The notes: generated from the sequence alone by a model not told the origin. DNA of 64,000 bases from Aquibacillus koreensis (GCF_025154055.1 NZ_JAOALK010000018.1:1-64000), one strand, 5' to 3'. Numbered from the stretch's first letter, positions 33,428 to 43,369 are shown. Translations and numbers: made by a program.

Positions 33428-36067
33428 TTGGAATTTTACCGTAAACATGCAGATGAAGTCTTAGAACATGTAGAGTCTTCAAAGAGTGGTTTAACGAAAC
33501 AGGAATCCCAAAATAGGCTAGAAAGAGACGGTTACAACGAGATCAAAGACAGAGATCGCGTACCAACATGGAAGCTTTTTTTAGAAACGCTAAAGGATTC
33601 CATGGTAATTGTTTTACTAGTTGCTGCGGGTGTCCAATTAATTCTTGGTGAGATGGTTGAATCAATCATTATTTTTATAGTGATTATACTTAACTCTGTC
33701 ATCAGTGTAGTACAAACAAGAAAGGCAGAAAGTTCGCTCGAAGCACTACGTGATATGTCGGCACCGGAGGCAAAAGTCATTCGAGGAGACACAAAGCAGA
33801 CCATTCCGGCAAGGGAACTCGTTGCTGGAGATATTGTTTTACTGGAAGCGGGCGACTTTGTTCCTGCAGATGGTCGTATTTTTGAGAGTGGTTCACTGAA
33901 AGTTAATGAAGGTATGTTGACAGGTGAATCGGAGGCTGTTGAGAAATTTACAGAAGCAATAGAAGAAGAGGCTGTACTCGGTGATAGACGGAATATGGTT
34001 TATAGTAGCTCGCTTGTTGTGTATGGACGTGGATCTTTTGTTGTTACAGGAACTGGTGAGAAAACTGAGGTTGGTAAAATTGCAGATATGCTATCTAAAG
34101 CGGAAGAAAAGCAAACACCACTTCAGCGTAAATTGGATGTCTTTAGTAAAAAATTAGGGATCGGTATTTTACTTCTATGTATTTTGATTTTTGCGATTGA
34201 AGTAGGGAGTATCTGGTTTGGAGAGACTGAGGTGGATACTACTACTGCGATACTTAATGCGTTAATGTTTGCGGTTGCCGTTGCCGTTGCAGCGATTCCA
34301 GAAGCATTACAATCAATTGTTACGATTGTAATGAGTGTTGGAACAAATAAAATGGCAAAGCAACATGCAATAATCCGAAGACTTCCTGCGGTAGAGACGT
34401 TAGGGTCAACGAGTGTCATTTGTACCGATAAAACTGGAACATTAACACAGAACAAAATGACAGTTACAGATTACTATGTTCCGAATGGAACGAATGAGAA
34501 ATTAGCGGAAGATCCAGCAAACTGGACGGCATCGGAAGAACTATTAGTGAATATAGCCGTCCTTTGTAACGATTCCTACATTAATAATGATGGAAAAGAA
34601 GTCGGTGATCCGACCGAAATAGCTTTGATAAATTTTGCAAATAAAAATAATAAAGATTATCATGAGATTCGTAATCAATATGATCGTGAAGCAGAGCTTC
34701 CGTTTGACTCCGATCGTAAACTAATGTCTACGGTTCATGAGTTAAATGGCAAAAAAATGCTATTAACCAAAGGCGGACCAGACGTTATGTTTGACCGAGC
34801 TAAATATGTATTAGTCGAAGGTAAAGAAGAAGCGCTAACAGATGAATGGCTAGAGAGTCTAAAAAAAGCGAACGAAGATTATTCGCATCAAGCGTTACGC
34901 GTACTAGCTTATGGCTATAAAACTTTACCTGAAGACAAAACCAATGTAGACCATGATGACGAAAATGATCTTGTATTAGTCGGGCTAACTGCCATGATGG
35001 ATCCGCCACGTGAAGCTGTGTATGGTTCCATTGAACAGTCAAAACAAGCCGGCATTCGCACTGTAATGATTACTGGTGACCACAAAACAACTGCCCAAGC
35101 AATTGGTCGTGAAATTGGTTTGATGGATGACGATGATATTGCTGTTACAGGTCAGGAATTGGATCAGATGTCAGATGAAGAGCTTGATAAAAAGCTTGAA
35201 AACATTGCTGTTTACGCACGTGTTTCGCCAGAAAATAAAATTAGAATTGTTCGTGCGTGGCAAAAGAAAGATCGTATAACGGCAATGACTGGAGATGGTG
35301 TGAATGATGCACCAGCTTTAAAACAAGCGGACATTGGGATTGCGATGGGTAGTGGTACAGATGTTGCCAAAGATGCTTCTGCTATGATCTTAACAGACGA
35401 TAACTTTGTTTCGATTGTTAAAGCAGTCGGAGTTGGTCGGACTGTTTTTGATAATATTAAAAAAGCAATTAGTTACTTGTTTGCAGGTAACTTAGGTGCA
35501 ATCATTGCGATATTGTTTGCCGTTATTGCAGGTTGGGCTGCTCCATTTACGGCACTGCAACTATTGTTCATCAATCTTGTTAATGATTCCTTACCAGCTA
35601 TTGCCTTAGGGATGGAGAAAGAAGAGCCTGATGTCATGCGTAGAAAACCACGTGATTTAGATGAAGGTATCTTTTCTGGTAGAACACTACAAGCCGTCAT
35701 TACTCGAGGTCTTTTAATCGGGATCGCTGTTATTGTGTCACACTATATTGGCTTGCAACATTCCGATGAAATGGGTGTCGCAATGGCCTTTACAACTTTA
35801 ATCCTGTCTAGAACACTACAAACATTTGCTGCCCGTTCCAATACACAAACAGCATTTGGTGCAGGATTCTTTAGTAATAAATACGTAATAGGTGCTGTGG
35901 TAGTAGGCTTTGTACTATATGGAATCACAATTTTACCATTCGCAAGAGAAGTGTTCCATATTCCATTCACATTCGGTCTTAATGAATGGGCAATAGCAAC
36001 AGGCCTAGCATTCGTAGCCGTTATTCTAATGGAAGTTATTAAAAAACTACGGAACAGATTAGGATAG
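33428..36067 (+). CDS. P-type Ca2+-ATPase, LMCA1-like
   Basis: This protein of about 879 residues pumps cations, most likely Ca2+, out of the cell. Motifs in order are TGESEAVEKF (actuator), AAIPEALQSIVTI in helix M4, the phosphorylated DKTGTLTQNK, TGDHKTTAQ, and TGDGVNDAP. Near-identity in many blocks with Listeria monocytogenes LMCA1 (Lmo0841), including the PEAL wording of M4 rather than the PEGLP of YloB-type pumps, supports a calcium pump with one site. TTG 33428 is preferred: AGGAG lies seven bases before it and the protein then begins MEFYRKHADE, like LMCA1 (MEIYRK). ATG 33422 is too close to that site. A GGGACA-type hairpin follows. Confidence 0.9.
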   Translation: MEFYRKHADEVLEHVESSKSGLTKQESQNRLERDGYNEIKDRDRVPTWKLFLETLKDSMVIVLLVAAGVQLILGEMVESIIIFIVIILNSVISVVQTRKAESSLEALRDMSAPEAKVIRGDTKQTIPARELVAGDIVLLEAGDFVPADGRIFESGSLKVNEGMLTGESEAVEKFTEAIEEEAVLGDRRNMVYSSSLVVYGRGSFVVTGTGEKTEVGKIADMLSKAEEKQTPLQRKLDVFSKKLGIGILLLCILIFAIEVGSIWFGETEVDTTTAILNALMFAVAVAVAAIPEALQSIVTIVMSVGTNKMAKQHAIIRRLPAVETLGSTSVICTDKTGTLTQNKMTVTDYYVPNGTNEKLAEDPANWTASEELLVNIAVLCNDSYINNDGKEVGDPTEIALINFANKNNKDYHEIRNQYDREAELPFDSDRKLMSTVHELNGKKMLLTKGGPDVMFDRAKYVLVEGKEEALTDEWLESLKKANEDYSHQALRVLAYGYKTLPEDKTNVDHDDENDLVLVGLTAMMDPPREAVYGSIEQSKQAGIRTVMITGDHKTTAQAIGREIGLMDDDDIAVTGQELDQMSDEELDKKLENIAVYARVSPENKIRIVRAWQKKDRITAMTGDGVNDAPALKQADIGIAMGSGTDVAKDASAMILTDDNFVSIVKAVGVGRTVFDNIKKAISYLFAGNLGAIIAILFAVIAGWAAPFTALQLLFINLVNDSLPAIALGMEKEEPDVMRRKPRDLDEGIFSGRTLQAVITRGLLIGIAVIVSHYIGLQHSDEMGVAMAFTTLILSRTLQTFAARSNTQTAFGAGFFSNKYVIGAVVVGFVLYGITILPFAREVFHIPFTFGLNEWAIATGLAFVAVILMEVIKKLRNRLG

Positions 36068-36074
36068 TGTGATC

Positions 36075-36117
36075 ATGTGGGGCAAAGGGATAGTTCTTTG
36101 TCCCACATCTTTTTTAT
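36075..36117 (+). terminator. GGGACA-family repeat acting as Ca2+-ATPase terminator
   Basis: ATGTGGGGCAAAG pairs with CTTTGTCCCACAT and is followed by six Ts. Confidence 0.75.
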
Positions 36118-36165
36118 AGCAAGGTAATGGGAATACTAAAGACTGCACAATGCAACTTAACATAT

Positions 36166-36197
36166 AACTGGGACAGTGCTATCCCACTGTCCCAGTT
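36166..36197 (-). terminator. GGGACA-family repeat at the end of the GGDEF gene
   Basis: Perfect 12-bp arms AACTGGGACAGT and ACTGTCCCAGTT; the right arm overlaps the last base pairs of the minus-strand stop codon. Confidence 0.65.
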
Positions 36198-37926
36198 ATT
36201 CTTTCTTAAATATACGTCCTAATATGTTTATCTTTTTTTTGTTTTCAACGCTTGTGTATTCGGTAAAGGTACTTTTACCTCTTTCTTTCGATTTGTATAA
36301 TGCTTGATCTGCTTCTTTTACAAGCTCTTCTTGTGTCTTGTCTTTTCCTGTGTAATAGGAAATTCCGATACTTGCTGTTACAGATAATCTGGTATCACCA
36401 ACTTCAATTGGTTCTTTCATCGCTTCAACAATATGCTGGCAGATTTCTGTTGCATCACTTTTATCCTGTAGATCAGGTAGTATCACTTGGAACTCGTCTC
36501 CGCCCATTCGTGACACAGTATCCATGGCTCTTACATTCTTCTGCACACGGTTAGCAAACGTTTTAATTACTTCATCACCAACATCATGACCATACGTATC
36601 ATTGATGCGCTTAAAATTGTCACAGTCTAGTAAAAGAAGTGCAGTAAGTTTCCCGCTACGATTGGTTAGCTTCATGGCTACATCGACATTTTCATTAAAT
36701 AATGTTCGATTTGGTAATCCAGTGAGTTGATCATACAGAGCCATCGTTCTTAGTTCCGTTTCTCGTTCTTTCATATCGGATATTTCCCTGGATACTAAGA
36801 TAAGCTGGTCGACCTCTCTATTTGCATTTAAAACGACTCCACCTTTGGTATGAACCCAAATAATTTCTCTGTTTTTATTTAGTCGGCGGTATTCTATTTC
36901 ATCCACTTCTTTTTCCGATGTAAACATGTTCTCTACAAATTTGTGCAGTTTTGCCATATCTTCACGGTGAACAAACGAAAGATAGGACTTCCCAATGAAA
37001 AAATTCGGGTCTAAACCCAAAAACTTTTGATGCGATGGAGATGCATATTCGATTTGTCCTTGTTTATTAATAACCCGTATTAGATCATTGGAATTTTCAA
37101 CAATAATCCGATATTTACTCTCGCTTTCCCGTAATTGATCCCGTAATTGACCAAGATGTGTAATATCCTTGTACACAGCAATACCCTTTTTCATCTTTCC
37201 GTTTTCCATAATAGGGGTGTAGGATGATAGAATATGAATCGTTTCACCACTTCTGGTCAACCTTTCTGCATAATGATTCTCAATTACTTCCCCTTTTTTT
37301 AATCGATGTAAAATTTCAGCAAAATCAGATTTGTTGTTTGAAGGAAGGATGGATCTCATTTTATTATTTATCAATTCGTCGGTTGACCACCCAAATACTT
37401 TCGTGAAACTTGGGTTTACGGTAATAAAGTCACCTTCTGCATCAAAAGTAAATACAGGATCGGCAGCATGATTATAAATCAGTTCAAATTGTTCTTTTAG
37501 TTGATGCAGTTCCTGTTCGCGGTGTTTTCTTTCGGTAATTTCACTTGTTACTACGATAAGAAATTCACATTCATCATCGTCATCAAAAACGGGTGTAACT
37601 TTAGATTCCAACCATCCCTTTCTTTTAGTGGCTACTTCGTCTGTTTGAGGGAACTCGATTTGTTCCTCATACGTGATGACATCGTTTGTTTCCAAAGCTG
37701 ATTTGTATTTTGTAAGAATGACCTCTGCTGATTTGGGAGGCATAATGTCTTCTATTTTTTGTCCTGAAAATCCTTTTGGTAATTGAAGTAAATCTATTGC
37801 TACTTCGTTTGCTGTTACATATCTAAAGAAACCATCTTCATCAATCGAGATTAAAAAGATCATGTCAGATACGCTATTGAAAATAAGGTCTAGATTTTTG
37901 AAGTTTTTTAGTTTGGCAAACATCAT
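36196..37926 (-). CDS. Diguanylate cyclase with three PAS domains
   Basis: This 576-residue cytoplasmic protein has three PAS domains (about 10-130, 143-260 and 268-390) and a C-terminal GGDEF domain. The active site RMGGDEFQVIL is intact, and RAMD lies five residues before it, forming the inhibitory c-di-GMP site (RxxD). LTGLPNRTLF and NDTYGHDVGDE are present. No EAL domain follows, so it should make c-di-GMP in answer to a small-molecule, redox or light signal. The absence of membrane helices means the signal is internal. AGAGGAG precedes two adjacent ATGs. It is monocistronic. Confidence 0.92.
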   Translation of the reverse strand: MMFAKLKNFKNLDLIFNSVSDMIFLISIDEDGFFRYVTANEVAIDLLQLPKGFSGQKIEDIMPPKSAEVILTKYKSALETNDVITYEEQIEFPQTDEVATKRKGWLESKVTPVFDDDDECEFLIVVTSEITERKHREQELHQLKEQFELIYNHAADPVFTFDAEGDFITVNPSFTKVFGWSTDELINNKMRSILPSNNKSDFAEILHRLKKGEVIENHYAERLTRSGETIHILSSYTPIMENGKMKKGIAVYKDITHLGQLRDQLRESESKYRIIVENSNDLIRVINKQGQIEYASPSHQKFLGLDPNFFIGKSYLSFVHREDMAKLHKFVENMFTSEKEVDEIEYRRLNKNREIIWVHTKGGVVLNANREVDQLILVSREISDMKERETELRTMALYDQLTGLPNRTLFNENVDVAMKLTNRSGKLTALLLLDCDNFKRINDTYGHDVGDEVIKTFANRVQKNVRAMDTVSRMGGDEFQVILPDLQDKSDATEICQHIVEAMKEPIEVGDTRLSVTASIGISYYTGKDKTQEELVKEADQALYKSKERGKSTFTEYTSVENKKKINILGRIFKKE

Positions 37927-38205
37927 ATATTCTCCTCTAATTCGTATAACTAATCATCATTTTAACACACCTAAGATTGGATGAGCACAACCTCTGCAAC
38001 TTCAGAGTAGACTGTTATGTTTTTTAGAATACAAGCCGAATTGAGAAGTACAATATAGGATAAACATAAAAGTAATTTTTGGCGATGAATGGGTATTGCA
38101 AGAAAGTAGTTTGGAATTAACGGAAAGTATAAGCCTCCGTTTTGAACAAGTTGATCTTTCACATGCTAGTCCCCTTTAGGGACTAACAGTTTTATAAATT
38201 GAAAA
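37927..38205. other. Gene-free stretch with a small hairpin
   Basis: There is no convincing gene. GCTAGTCCC and GGGACTAAC at about 38165-38188 form a short hairpin with five-base loop, without a T-run. The promoter of the GGDEF gene should lie at the left end, but I cannot fix it. Confidence 0.35.
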
Positions 38206-38223
38206 GTGAAAGGGAATTTTCAA

Positions 38224-38463
38224 ATGCTAATAAATTTTTTTACTAAATTAAAGGAACATTTCAATCAAAAGAGAAATTGTAATATATCCATAAGTTGTGA
38301 CAATATTTTATGCCATCTCTACAACATCGATGAATTAACCGAATTAACAATCCAGAATGGAAAAACACCTTCACCTAGATTATTTCTCCAACCAAACACT
38401 TTACCTAATGGAAAGCGGGGACAGGCACATTGTCCCACCGATTACAAGCGTATTAACAAGTAA
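38224..38463 (+). CDS. Doubtful small frame ending in a repeat
   Basis: A 79-codon frame begins MLINFFTKLKEHFNQKRN after GAAAGGG. Its last quarter is encoded by a GGGACA-family repeat (38411-38440, giving GKRGQAHCPTD). I do not recognise it. It could be the 5' part of a lost gene fused to a repeat or a chance frame. Confidence 0.25.
   Translation: MLINFFTKLKEHFNQKRNCNISISCDNILCHLYNIDELTELTIQNGKTPSPRLFLQPNTLPNGKRGQAHCPTDYKRINK
38411..38440. repeat. GGGACA-family repeat
   Basis: GCGGGGACAGGCACATTGTC followed by CCACCG is a compact copy with arms GGGGACA and TGTCCC. It lies inside the doubtful frame at 38224-38463. Confidence 0.5.
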
Positions 38464-38472
38464 ATAATTAGA

Positions 38473-38503
38473 GGGGCAAGGCGTCCTGTCCCTCTGTCCT
38501 AAA
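38473..38503. repeat. GGGACA-family repeat before the GH94 gene
   Basis: GAGGGGCAAGGCGTCCTGTC followed by CCTCTGTCCTAA lies directly upstream of the AAAGGAGG ribosome site at 38503, so it would form part of the leader of the GH94 message. Confidence 0.5.
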
Positions 38504-38516
38504 AGGAGGACTAGAC

Positions 38517-40886
38517 ATGTTTAGACCGTCTGAAAATGCTTATGAGTTGGATAGTCCAACAATTATGCCAAAGGCTTCGGGATTTTTATGGAATGATAAG
38601 ATGATGATTCATGTAAATTGTAGGGGGTATGTGGTTGCTCAGTTTATGCAACCAGAGCCTGCAAAGTATTCACATGCGCCTAATCTAGAAGCGAAAACAT
38701 TTATGCAACCGGAGCAGCCTTACTATGCGCATCATCCGGGGCGTTTCGTCTATGTTAAAGACGAAGAGAAAGGAGAGATTTTCTCTGCACCGTATGAACC
38801 GGTTCGTGTTCTGCCAGATCATTACCGATTTTATCTTGGTAAAGATTATATTAGCTGGACAGTAATAAAGAATGATGTCCAAATTGATATGCGCTTGCGT
38901 TTACCAAAAGAAGGTGCTTTAGAGTTATGGCGAATCAAGGTGAAAAACCTTTCCAACAAAACGAGAAAATTGAGTGTTTATCCTTATTTCACGGTAGGAT
39001 ACATGTCTTGGATGAATCAATCTGGTGAATACAATCAAACATTACAAGCGATTATTTGCTCCTCGATTACGCCTTACCAAAAATACACGGATTATGACAA
39101 AGTCAAACATTATCGAGATAAAACCTTTTTACTAGCAGAACAAGAACCTTTTGCTTGGGAAGTGAATCAGGAGACTTTCGAAGGGGAAGGTGGAATCACA
39201 TCTCCGACAGCACTTGAAGCAGATGCATTATCAAAAGGGGATGCACGTTACGAAACACCGGTTAGCGCGCTACAATATAAACTAACCATGAAACCGGAAG
39301 AGGAGAGAGAATTTCGTTTTATTTTTGGACCTGCTAATAATGAAGAAGAAATTACACATGTACGTCAGCAATATTTTGGACAAAAGCAAGACAATGAAGC
39401 AGATGGATTTATGGATGCAGAGCAAGACTTTGCTAGGTACATAGCAGAAGGAAAAGGTTGCTTACACATAAAAACACCAGATCATGATTTCGATCATTTC
39501 ATCAATCAATGGCTACCAAGGCAAATGTATTATCACGGGATCACGAATCGATTATCGACCGACCCTCAAACACGTAATTACTTACAAGACAATATGGGAA
39601 TGAGTTACATTAAACCGAAGATTGCACGTGATGCTTTTCTCACAGCTTTAAGCCAACAAAAAGAAAATGGTGCGATGCCTGATGGCGTTATCTTACACAA
39701 AGATGCAGAGTTGAAATACATCAATCAAGTACCGCATACCGATCATTGTGTTTGGTTGCCAATTTGTTTACACGCCTACTTAGATGAAACAAATGATTAT
39801 GCGATCCTTAACGAGCGTGTTCCTTTTGCAGGTGCAAATAATGATGCAACGGTGTTAGAACATATGAATCTAGCGATGAGATGGCTAATCAACGATCGAG
39901 ATGAAAGAGGACTAAATTACATCAATCAAGGCGATTGGTGTGACCCGATGAATATGGTCGGGTACAAAGGAAAAGGTGTTTCTGGTTGGTTAACAACAGC
40001 GTCAGCCTATGCCTTTAGAATATGGGCGGACATTTGTGAAATAGTGGATCAACAAGATATGGCTACAACATTCCGCTTAGAAGCAAAAAAATCGAATGAG
40101 ACAATCAATAAATACTTGTGGGATGGAAATTGGTATGCGCGAGGAATCACGGACGATAATGTTGTCTTTGGAATTAGTAAAGATGTAGAAGGCAGAATTT
40201 TCCTTAATTCACAAGGATGGGCTTTACTGAGTGGAGCGGCAAATGAAGAGCAGAAAAATAAATTGCTTCAGGCTGTGACAGATCAACTTGAATCTCCGTA
40301 TGGAGTAGAAATGCTCGGGCCACCATTCACAGCAATGCGCGAAGATGTTGGAAGAGTCACACAAAAGCATCCAGGGTCTGCAGAAAATGGTGCTGTCTAT
40401 AATCATGCAGCAATTTTTTATATCTATGCACTTTATGAAGTTGGGGAAACCGATAATGCGTATCGTTTATTAAGAAAAATGATACCAGGACCTGATATAG
40501 ATGATGTTGTGCAACGTGGCCAATTACCAGTGTTTATTCCTAACTATTATCGTGGTGCGTATAAAGAAATACCAAGAACGGCAGGTCGATCTAGTCATCT
40601 GTTTAATACAGGAACGGTGTCATGGGTTTATCGCTGTTTAATTGATGGATTATTTGGGGTGAAAGGTGTAACAGAAGGACTTCAAATCAAGCCGCAACTA
40701 CCGACTGATTGGGATAAGGCTTCTATCGTCCGCGAGTTTAGAGGAGCCACACTTCATATCGAAGTAATACGTGATAACAACGTAGGTCAAACAGAAGTTT
40801 ATCTAAACGAAGAACGAGTAAAAGATAACATAATAAGAGACATCGAAAAAGAAACCACATACCACATCCAAGTTAAAATACCATAA
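38517..40886 (+). CDS. GH94 phosphorylase, probably cellobionic acid type
   Basis: This 789-residue protein has the GH94 layout: an N-terminal beta-sandwich (about 1-280), a helical linker and an (alpha/alpha)6 barrel with the catalytic aspartate in QGDWCDPMN near residue 475. GH94 enzymes split beta-glucosides with phosphate to give glucose 1-phosphate and save ATP. Length (about 788 in known cellobionic acid phosphorylases, shorter than most cellobiose phosphorylases) and the RNYLQDNMGM wording favour cellobionic acid phosphorylase; this is inference. No signal peptide. AAAGGAGG precedes ATG. It is a single gene and could complement the intracellular GH9 enzyme at 4866. Confidence 0.85.
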   Translation: MFRPSENAYELDSPTIMPKASGFLWNDKMMIHVNCRGYVVAQFMQPEPAKYSHAPNLEAKTFMQPEQPYYAHHPGRFVYVKDEEKGEIFSAPYEPVRVLPDHYRFYLGKDYISWTVIKNDVQIDMRLRLPKEGALELWRIKVKNLSNKTRKLSVYPYFTVGYMSWMNQSGEYNQTLQAIICSSITPYQKYTDYDKVKHYRDKTFLLAEQEPFAWEVNQETFEGEGGITSPTALEADALSKGDARYETPVSALQYKLTMKPEEEREFRFIFGPANNEEEITHVRQQYFGQKQDNEADGFMDAEQDFARYIAEGKGCLHIKTPDHDFDHFINQWLPRQMYYHGITNRLSTDPQTRNYLQDNMGMSYIKPKIARDAFLTALSQQKENGAMPDGVILHKDAELKYINQVPHTDHCVWLPICLHAYLDETNDYAILNERVPFAGANNDATVLEHMNLAMRWLINDRDERGLNYINQGDWCDPMNMVGYKGKGVSGWLTTASAYAFRIWADICEIVDQQDMATTFRLEAKKSNETINKYLWDGNWYARGITDDNVVFGISKDVEGRIFLNSQGWALLSGAANEEQKNKLLQAVTDQLESPYGVEMLGPPFTAMREDVGRVTQKHPGSAENGAVYNHAAIFYIYALYEVGETDNAYRLLRKMIPGPDIDDVVQRGQLPVFIPNYYRGAYKEIPRTAGRSSHLFNTGTVSWVYRCLIDGLFGVKGVTEGLQIKPQLPTDWDKASIVREFRGATLHIEVIRDNNVGQTEVYLNEERVKDNIIRDIEKETTYHIQVKIP

Positions 40887-40925
40887 TGGGATAGGGGGGC
40901 AGAGCAACCCTGTCCCATTTTTTGT
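40885..40925 (+). terminator. GGGACA-family repeat acting as GH94 terminator
   Basis: AATGGGATAGGG pairs with CCCTGTCCCATT (G-U tolerated) and is followed by Ts. It overlaps the stop codon. Confidence 0.75.
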
Positions 40926-41059
40926 TGTTATATTGGCTAGATAGTAAGCTTTCTCTTTAATTGTATTACACTATATCATTCTCTATCACAACTACCAAAA
41001 CTAAGATAAAATAAATGCGTTAGACCACTTAGCTATTTTAGCTGGAGGCACTGGTCGGT

Positions 41060-41104
41060 CCCATATCACAAATCTTAAGAGAATCTTAAGATTTGTGATA
41101 TGGG
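41060..41104. promoter_or_regulatory. Perfect 20-bp inverted repeat ahead of the two-component genes
   Basis: The left arm begins CCCATATCAC and ends TCTTAAG; the right arm (41085-41104) is its exact complement, with a five-base loop. Within it AATCTTAAGA occurs twice with an 11-bp period (41071 and 41082), the spacing used by OmpR-type regulators. A looser TTAAGATTT follows at about 41109. It lies 66 bp before the response regulator start, so autoregulation is likely. It lacks a T-run, so it is not an ordinary terminator. Confidence 0.6.
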
Positions 41105-41169
41105 AATATTAAGATTTAAAGGGTATTATTTAGAATGTAAAGAGCGGCTGATAGAAAGAAGGTTGATGT

Positions 41170-41862
41170 ATGGAAACGTACAATGTGCTTGTTGTAGATG
41201 ATGAAAAAGAAATTCGTGACGCGATAGAGATTTATTTAAAAAATGAAGGCGTGACTGTTCTTAAGGCAAAAGACGGAATGGAAGCGTTAGAAAAAATCCA
41301 TGAAAATGAAATTCATTTAATACTGCTTGATGTAATGATGCCCCGATTAGACGGGATCGCAGCTACGTATAAAATTCGTGAAAAGAAGAACATACCCATC
41401 ATTATCTTAAGTGCCAAGAGTGAAGACACGGATAAAATATTAGGTCTACAAGTAGGCGCAGACGATTATGTAACAAAACCGTTTAACCCAATGGAGCTTG
41501 TAGCACGTGTGAAATCGCAATTAAGAAGGTACGTATCATTTGGAACATATGAAGGTGCTAATAAGACTATAAACTTACATGGACTAACACTTGATCAATC
41601 TGCAAAAGAGGTGAAAGTAGACGGGGAGCAAGTCAAGCTCACGCCGATTGAGTATAAAATAGTAGAGCTTTTAATGACGCATGCAGGACGTGTATTTTCC
41701 ATTGATGAAATCTATGAGCGTGTCTGGAATGAACCAGGATATAACGCCGAAAATACGGTGGCTGTTCATATTCGAAAGATTCGTGAAAAGATCGAGATTG
41801 ATGGAAAAAATCCGAGGTATTTAAAGGTGGTGTGGGGCATTGGATATAAAATGGAGAAATAG
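41170..41862 (+). CDS. OmpR-family response regulator
   Basis: This 230-residue protein has a receiver domain (about 5-120) with acidic pocket VVDDEKE, phosphorylated aspartate in LLDVMMPRLDG (about 55) and switch lysine in VTKPFNP. A winged-helix DNA-binding domain (about 135-228) follows, with LTPIEYKIVELLM and NTVAVHIRKIREKIE. It resembles VanR-type regulators. Its stop overlaps the kinase start by 23 bp, so they are made together. A GATAGAAAGAAGG ribosome site precedes the ATG. The palindrome at 41060 is the likely self-target. Confidence 0.92.
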   Translation: METYNVLVVDDEKEIRDAIEIYLKNEGVTVLKAKDGMEALEKIHENEIHLILLDVMMPRLDGIAATYKIREKKNIPIIILSAKSEDTDKILGLQVGADDYVTKPFNPMELVARVKSQLRRYVSFGTYEGANKTINLHGLTLDQSAKEVKVDGEQVKLTPIEYKIVELLMTHAGRVFSIDEIYERVWNEPGYNAENTVAVHIRKIREKIEIDGKNPRYLKVVWGIGYKMEK

Positions 41863-43369
41863 TTTAAAGGTGTTTGGCTGGTCCGTTTTGTTTACGTTTG
41901 GATTAAGCGGCTTATTATCCTTCTTAAATTATAGCAATTTCTTTATACTTACTGGGAGATACGATCAACAGATGCTGTATTGGACATACGCAGCATTATC
42001 CATTGTTGCACTAATTATTAGTGTACTTTTATTAAAGAAAATGAATGGAATACCTAGTGAGTTAGATGTTCTTAAACTGTATTATCAAAAGTTAACGATT
42101 GATATACGAGTAGGGGATCTAATCCTATCAGTGCTTTTATATTTATTTCTTATGCATGATTTCAAGTGGAAAATAGTACAAACTTTTGATTTCAATACGG
42201 CGTATATAAGTGACGTAGTGGGGTTAATTCTATTTGCTTCTTTCATATTCTTGCTTGTAATTACCCAAGTGAAGTTTCTACTAGATGAGTTAAAAGATGT
42301 AGAACATTTGAAAACACAGTGGAAACATGCACTTATTCACAAGGGGATGAAAAACTTACAAGATGTTTTTTTAAATAGAAAAACAGGTACACAATTATTT
42401 TTATTGCTAGCGGTTGTTTTTTGCTTTGGTGTAGGTACTTTTATCATGTTAGTCGATCCATTTTTTATCCTAGTTTACTTTTTTTTAGGCCTTGTGATTG
42501 GACTGCCTGTGTTCATTGTATTGGTTAAAAGGGTTGGTGAATTTAATAGAATCTTAGAAAAGACAAGTGAGCTTGTTGCTGGAAAGCATGGCGATGATCT
42601 AAAAGTTAAAGGTAAATCTGTGATGGCCAAGCTTGCAGGAAACATAAATACGTTAAAACATGGTGTAAGAGTTTCGCAAAACGAACAAGCCAAAAGTGAG
42701 CGGTTGAAAACAGAGCTAGTTACAAATGTAAGTCATGATTTGCGTACACCGTTGACCTCGATTATTACTTATACAGAACTGTTAAAAACAGGGGGAATCT
42801 CGAAGGAGGAGCAGGCTTCTTATGTAGAGATTATCGATCAAAAGTCTAAGAGATTAAAGGTACTGATTGATGACCTATTCGAGGTTTCTAAAATGGCGAG
42901 TGGGAATATGGAATTAACCAAGTCAAAAGTAGACCTTGTCCAATTATTACAGCAAGCATTAGCGGAGCATGACAATACCATTCGTGAATCAAGTTTACAG
43001 TTTCGTGTATTGAATGCAGAAAAGCCAATCTATACTATTGTCGATGGGCAAAAGCTTTGGCGTGTTTTTGACAATTTAATAAGTAATATCTTGAAGTATT
43101 CTATGGAAAACTCAAGAGTCTATATCTCGACGACAACAATGGAGGACCAGGCGCATATCACTTTTAAAAACATGTCCAAATACGAATTAAATGATAATAG
43201 TGAGGAGTTATTTGAACGATTTAAACGAGCAGATGCATCCAGACATACTGACGGATCGGGATTGGGATTAGCCATTGCAAAATCAATTGTTGATCTTCAC
43301 GAAGGAACACTAGATATAGAAACAGACGGAGATTTATTTAAAGTGAGTATTACACTACAGCGAGTTTAG
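41840..43369 (+). CDS. Membrane sensor histidine kinase
   Basis: This 509-residue kinase has about six hydrophobic helices in its N-terminal 235 residues, with little outside the membrane, so it may sense the membrane itself or a partner. A short linker precedes HisKA with VSHDLRTPLTS (histidine near 298) and the HATPase domain with NLISNILKYS and GSGLGLAIAKS. The layout recalls kinases of cell-envelope and antibiotic stress systems. Translation starts at TTG 41840 within the regulator gene, preceded by GGTGG. The ECF sigma gene follows 64 bp after the stop. Confidence 0.9.
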   Translation: MDIKWRNSLKVFGWSVLFTFGLSGLLSFLNYSNFFILTGRYDQQMLYWTYAALSIVALIISVLLLKKMNGIPSELDVLKLYYQKLTIDIRVGDLILSVLLYLFLMHDFKWKIVQTFDFNTAYISDVVGLILFASFIFLLVITQVKFLLDELKDVEHLKTQWKHALIHKGMKNLQDVFLNRKTGTQLFLLLAVVFCFGVGTFIMLVDPFFILVYFFLGLVIGLPVFIVLVKRVGEFNRILEKTSELVAGKHGDDLKVKGKSVMAKLAGNINTLKHGVRVSQNEQAKSERLKTELVTNVSHDLRTPLTSIITYTELLKTGGISKEEQASYVEIIDQKSKRLKVLIDDLFEVSKMASGNMELTKSKVDLVQLLQQALAEHDNTIRESSLQFRVLNAEKPIYTIVDGQKLWRVFDNLISNILKYSMENSRVYISTTTMEDQAHITFKNMSKYELNDNSEELFERFKRADASRHTDGSGLGLAIAKSIVDLHEGTLDIETDGDLFKVSITLQRV

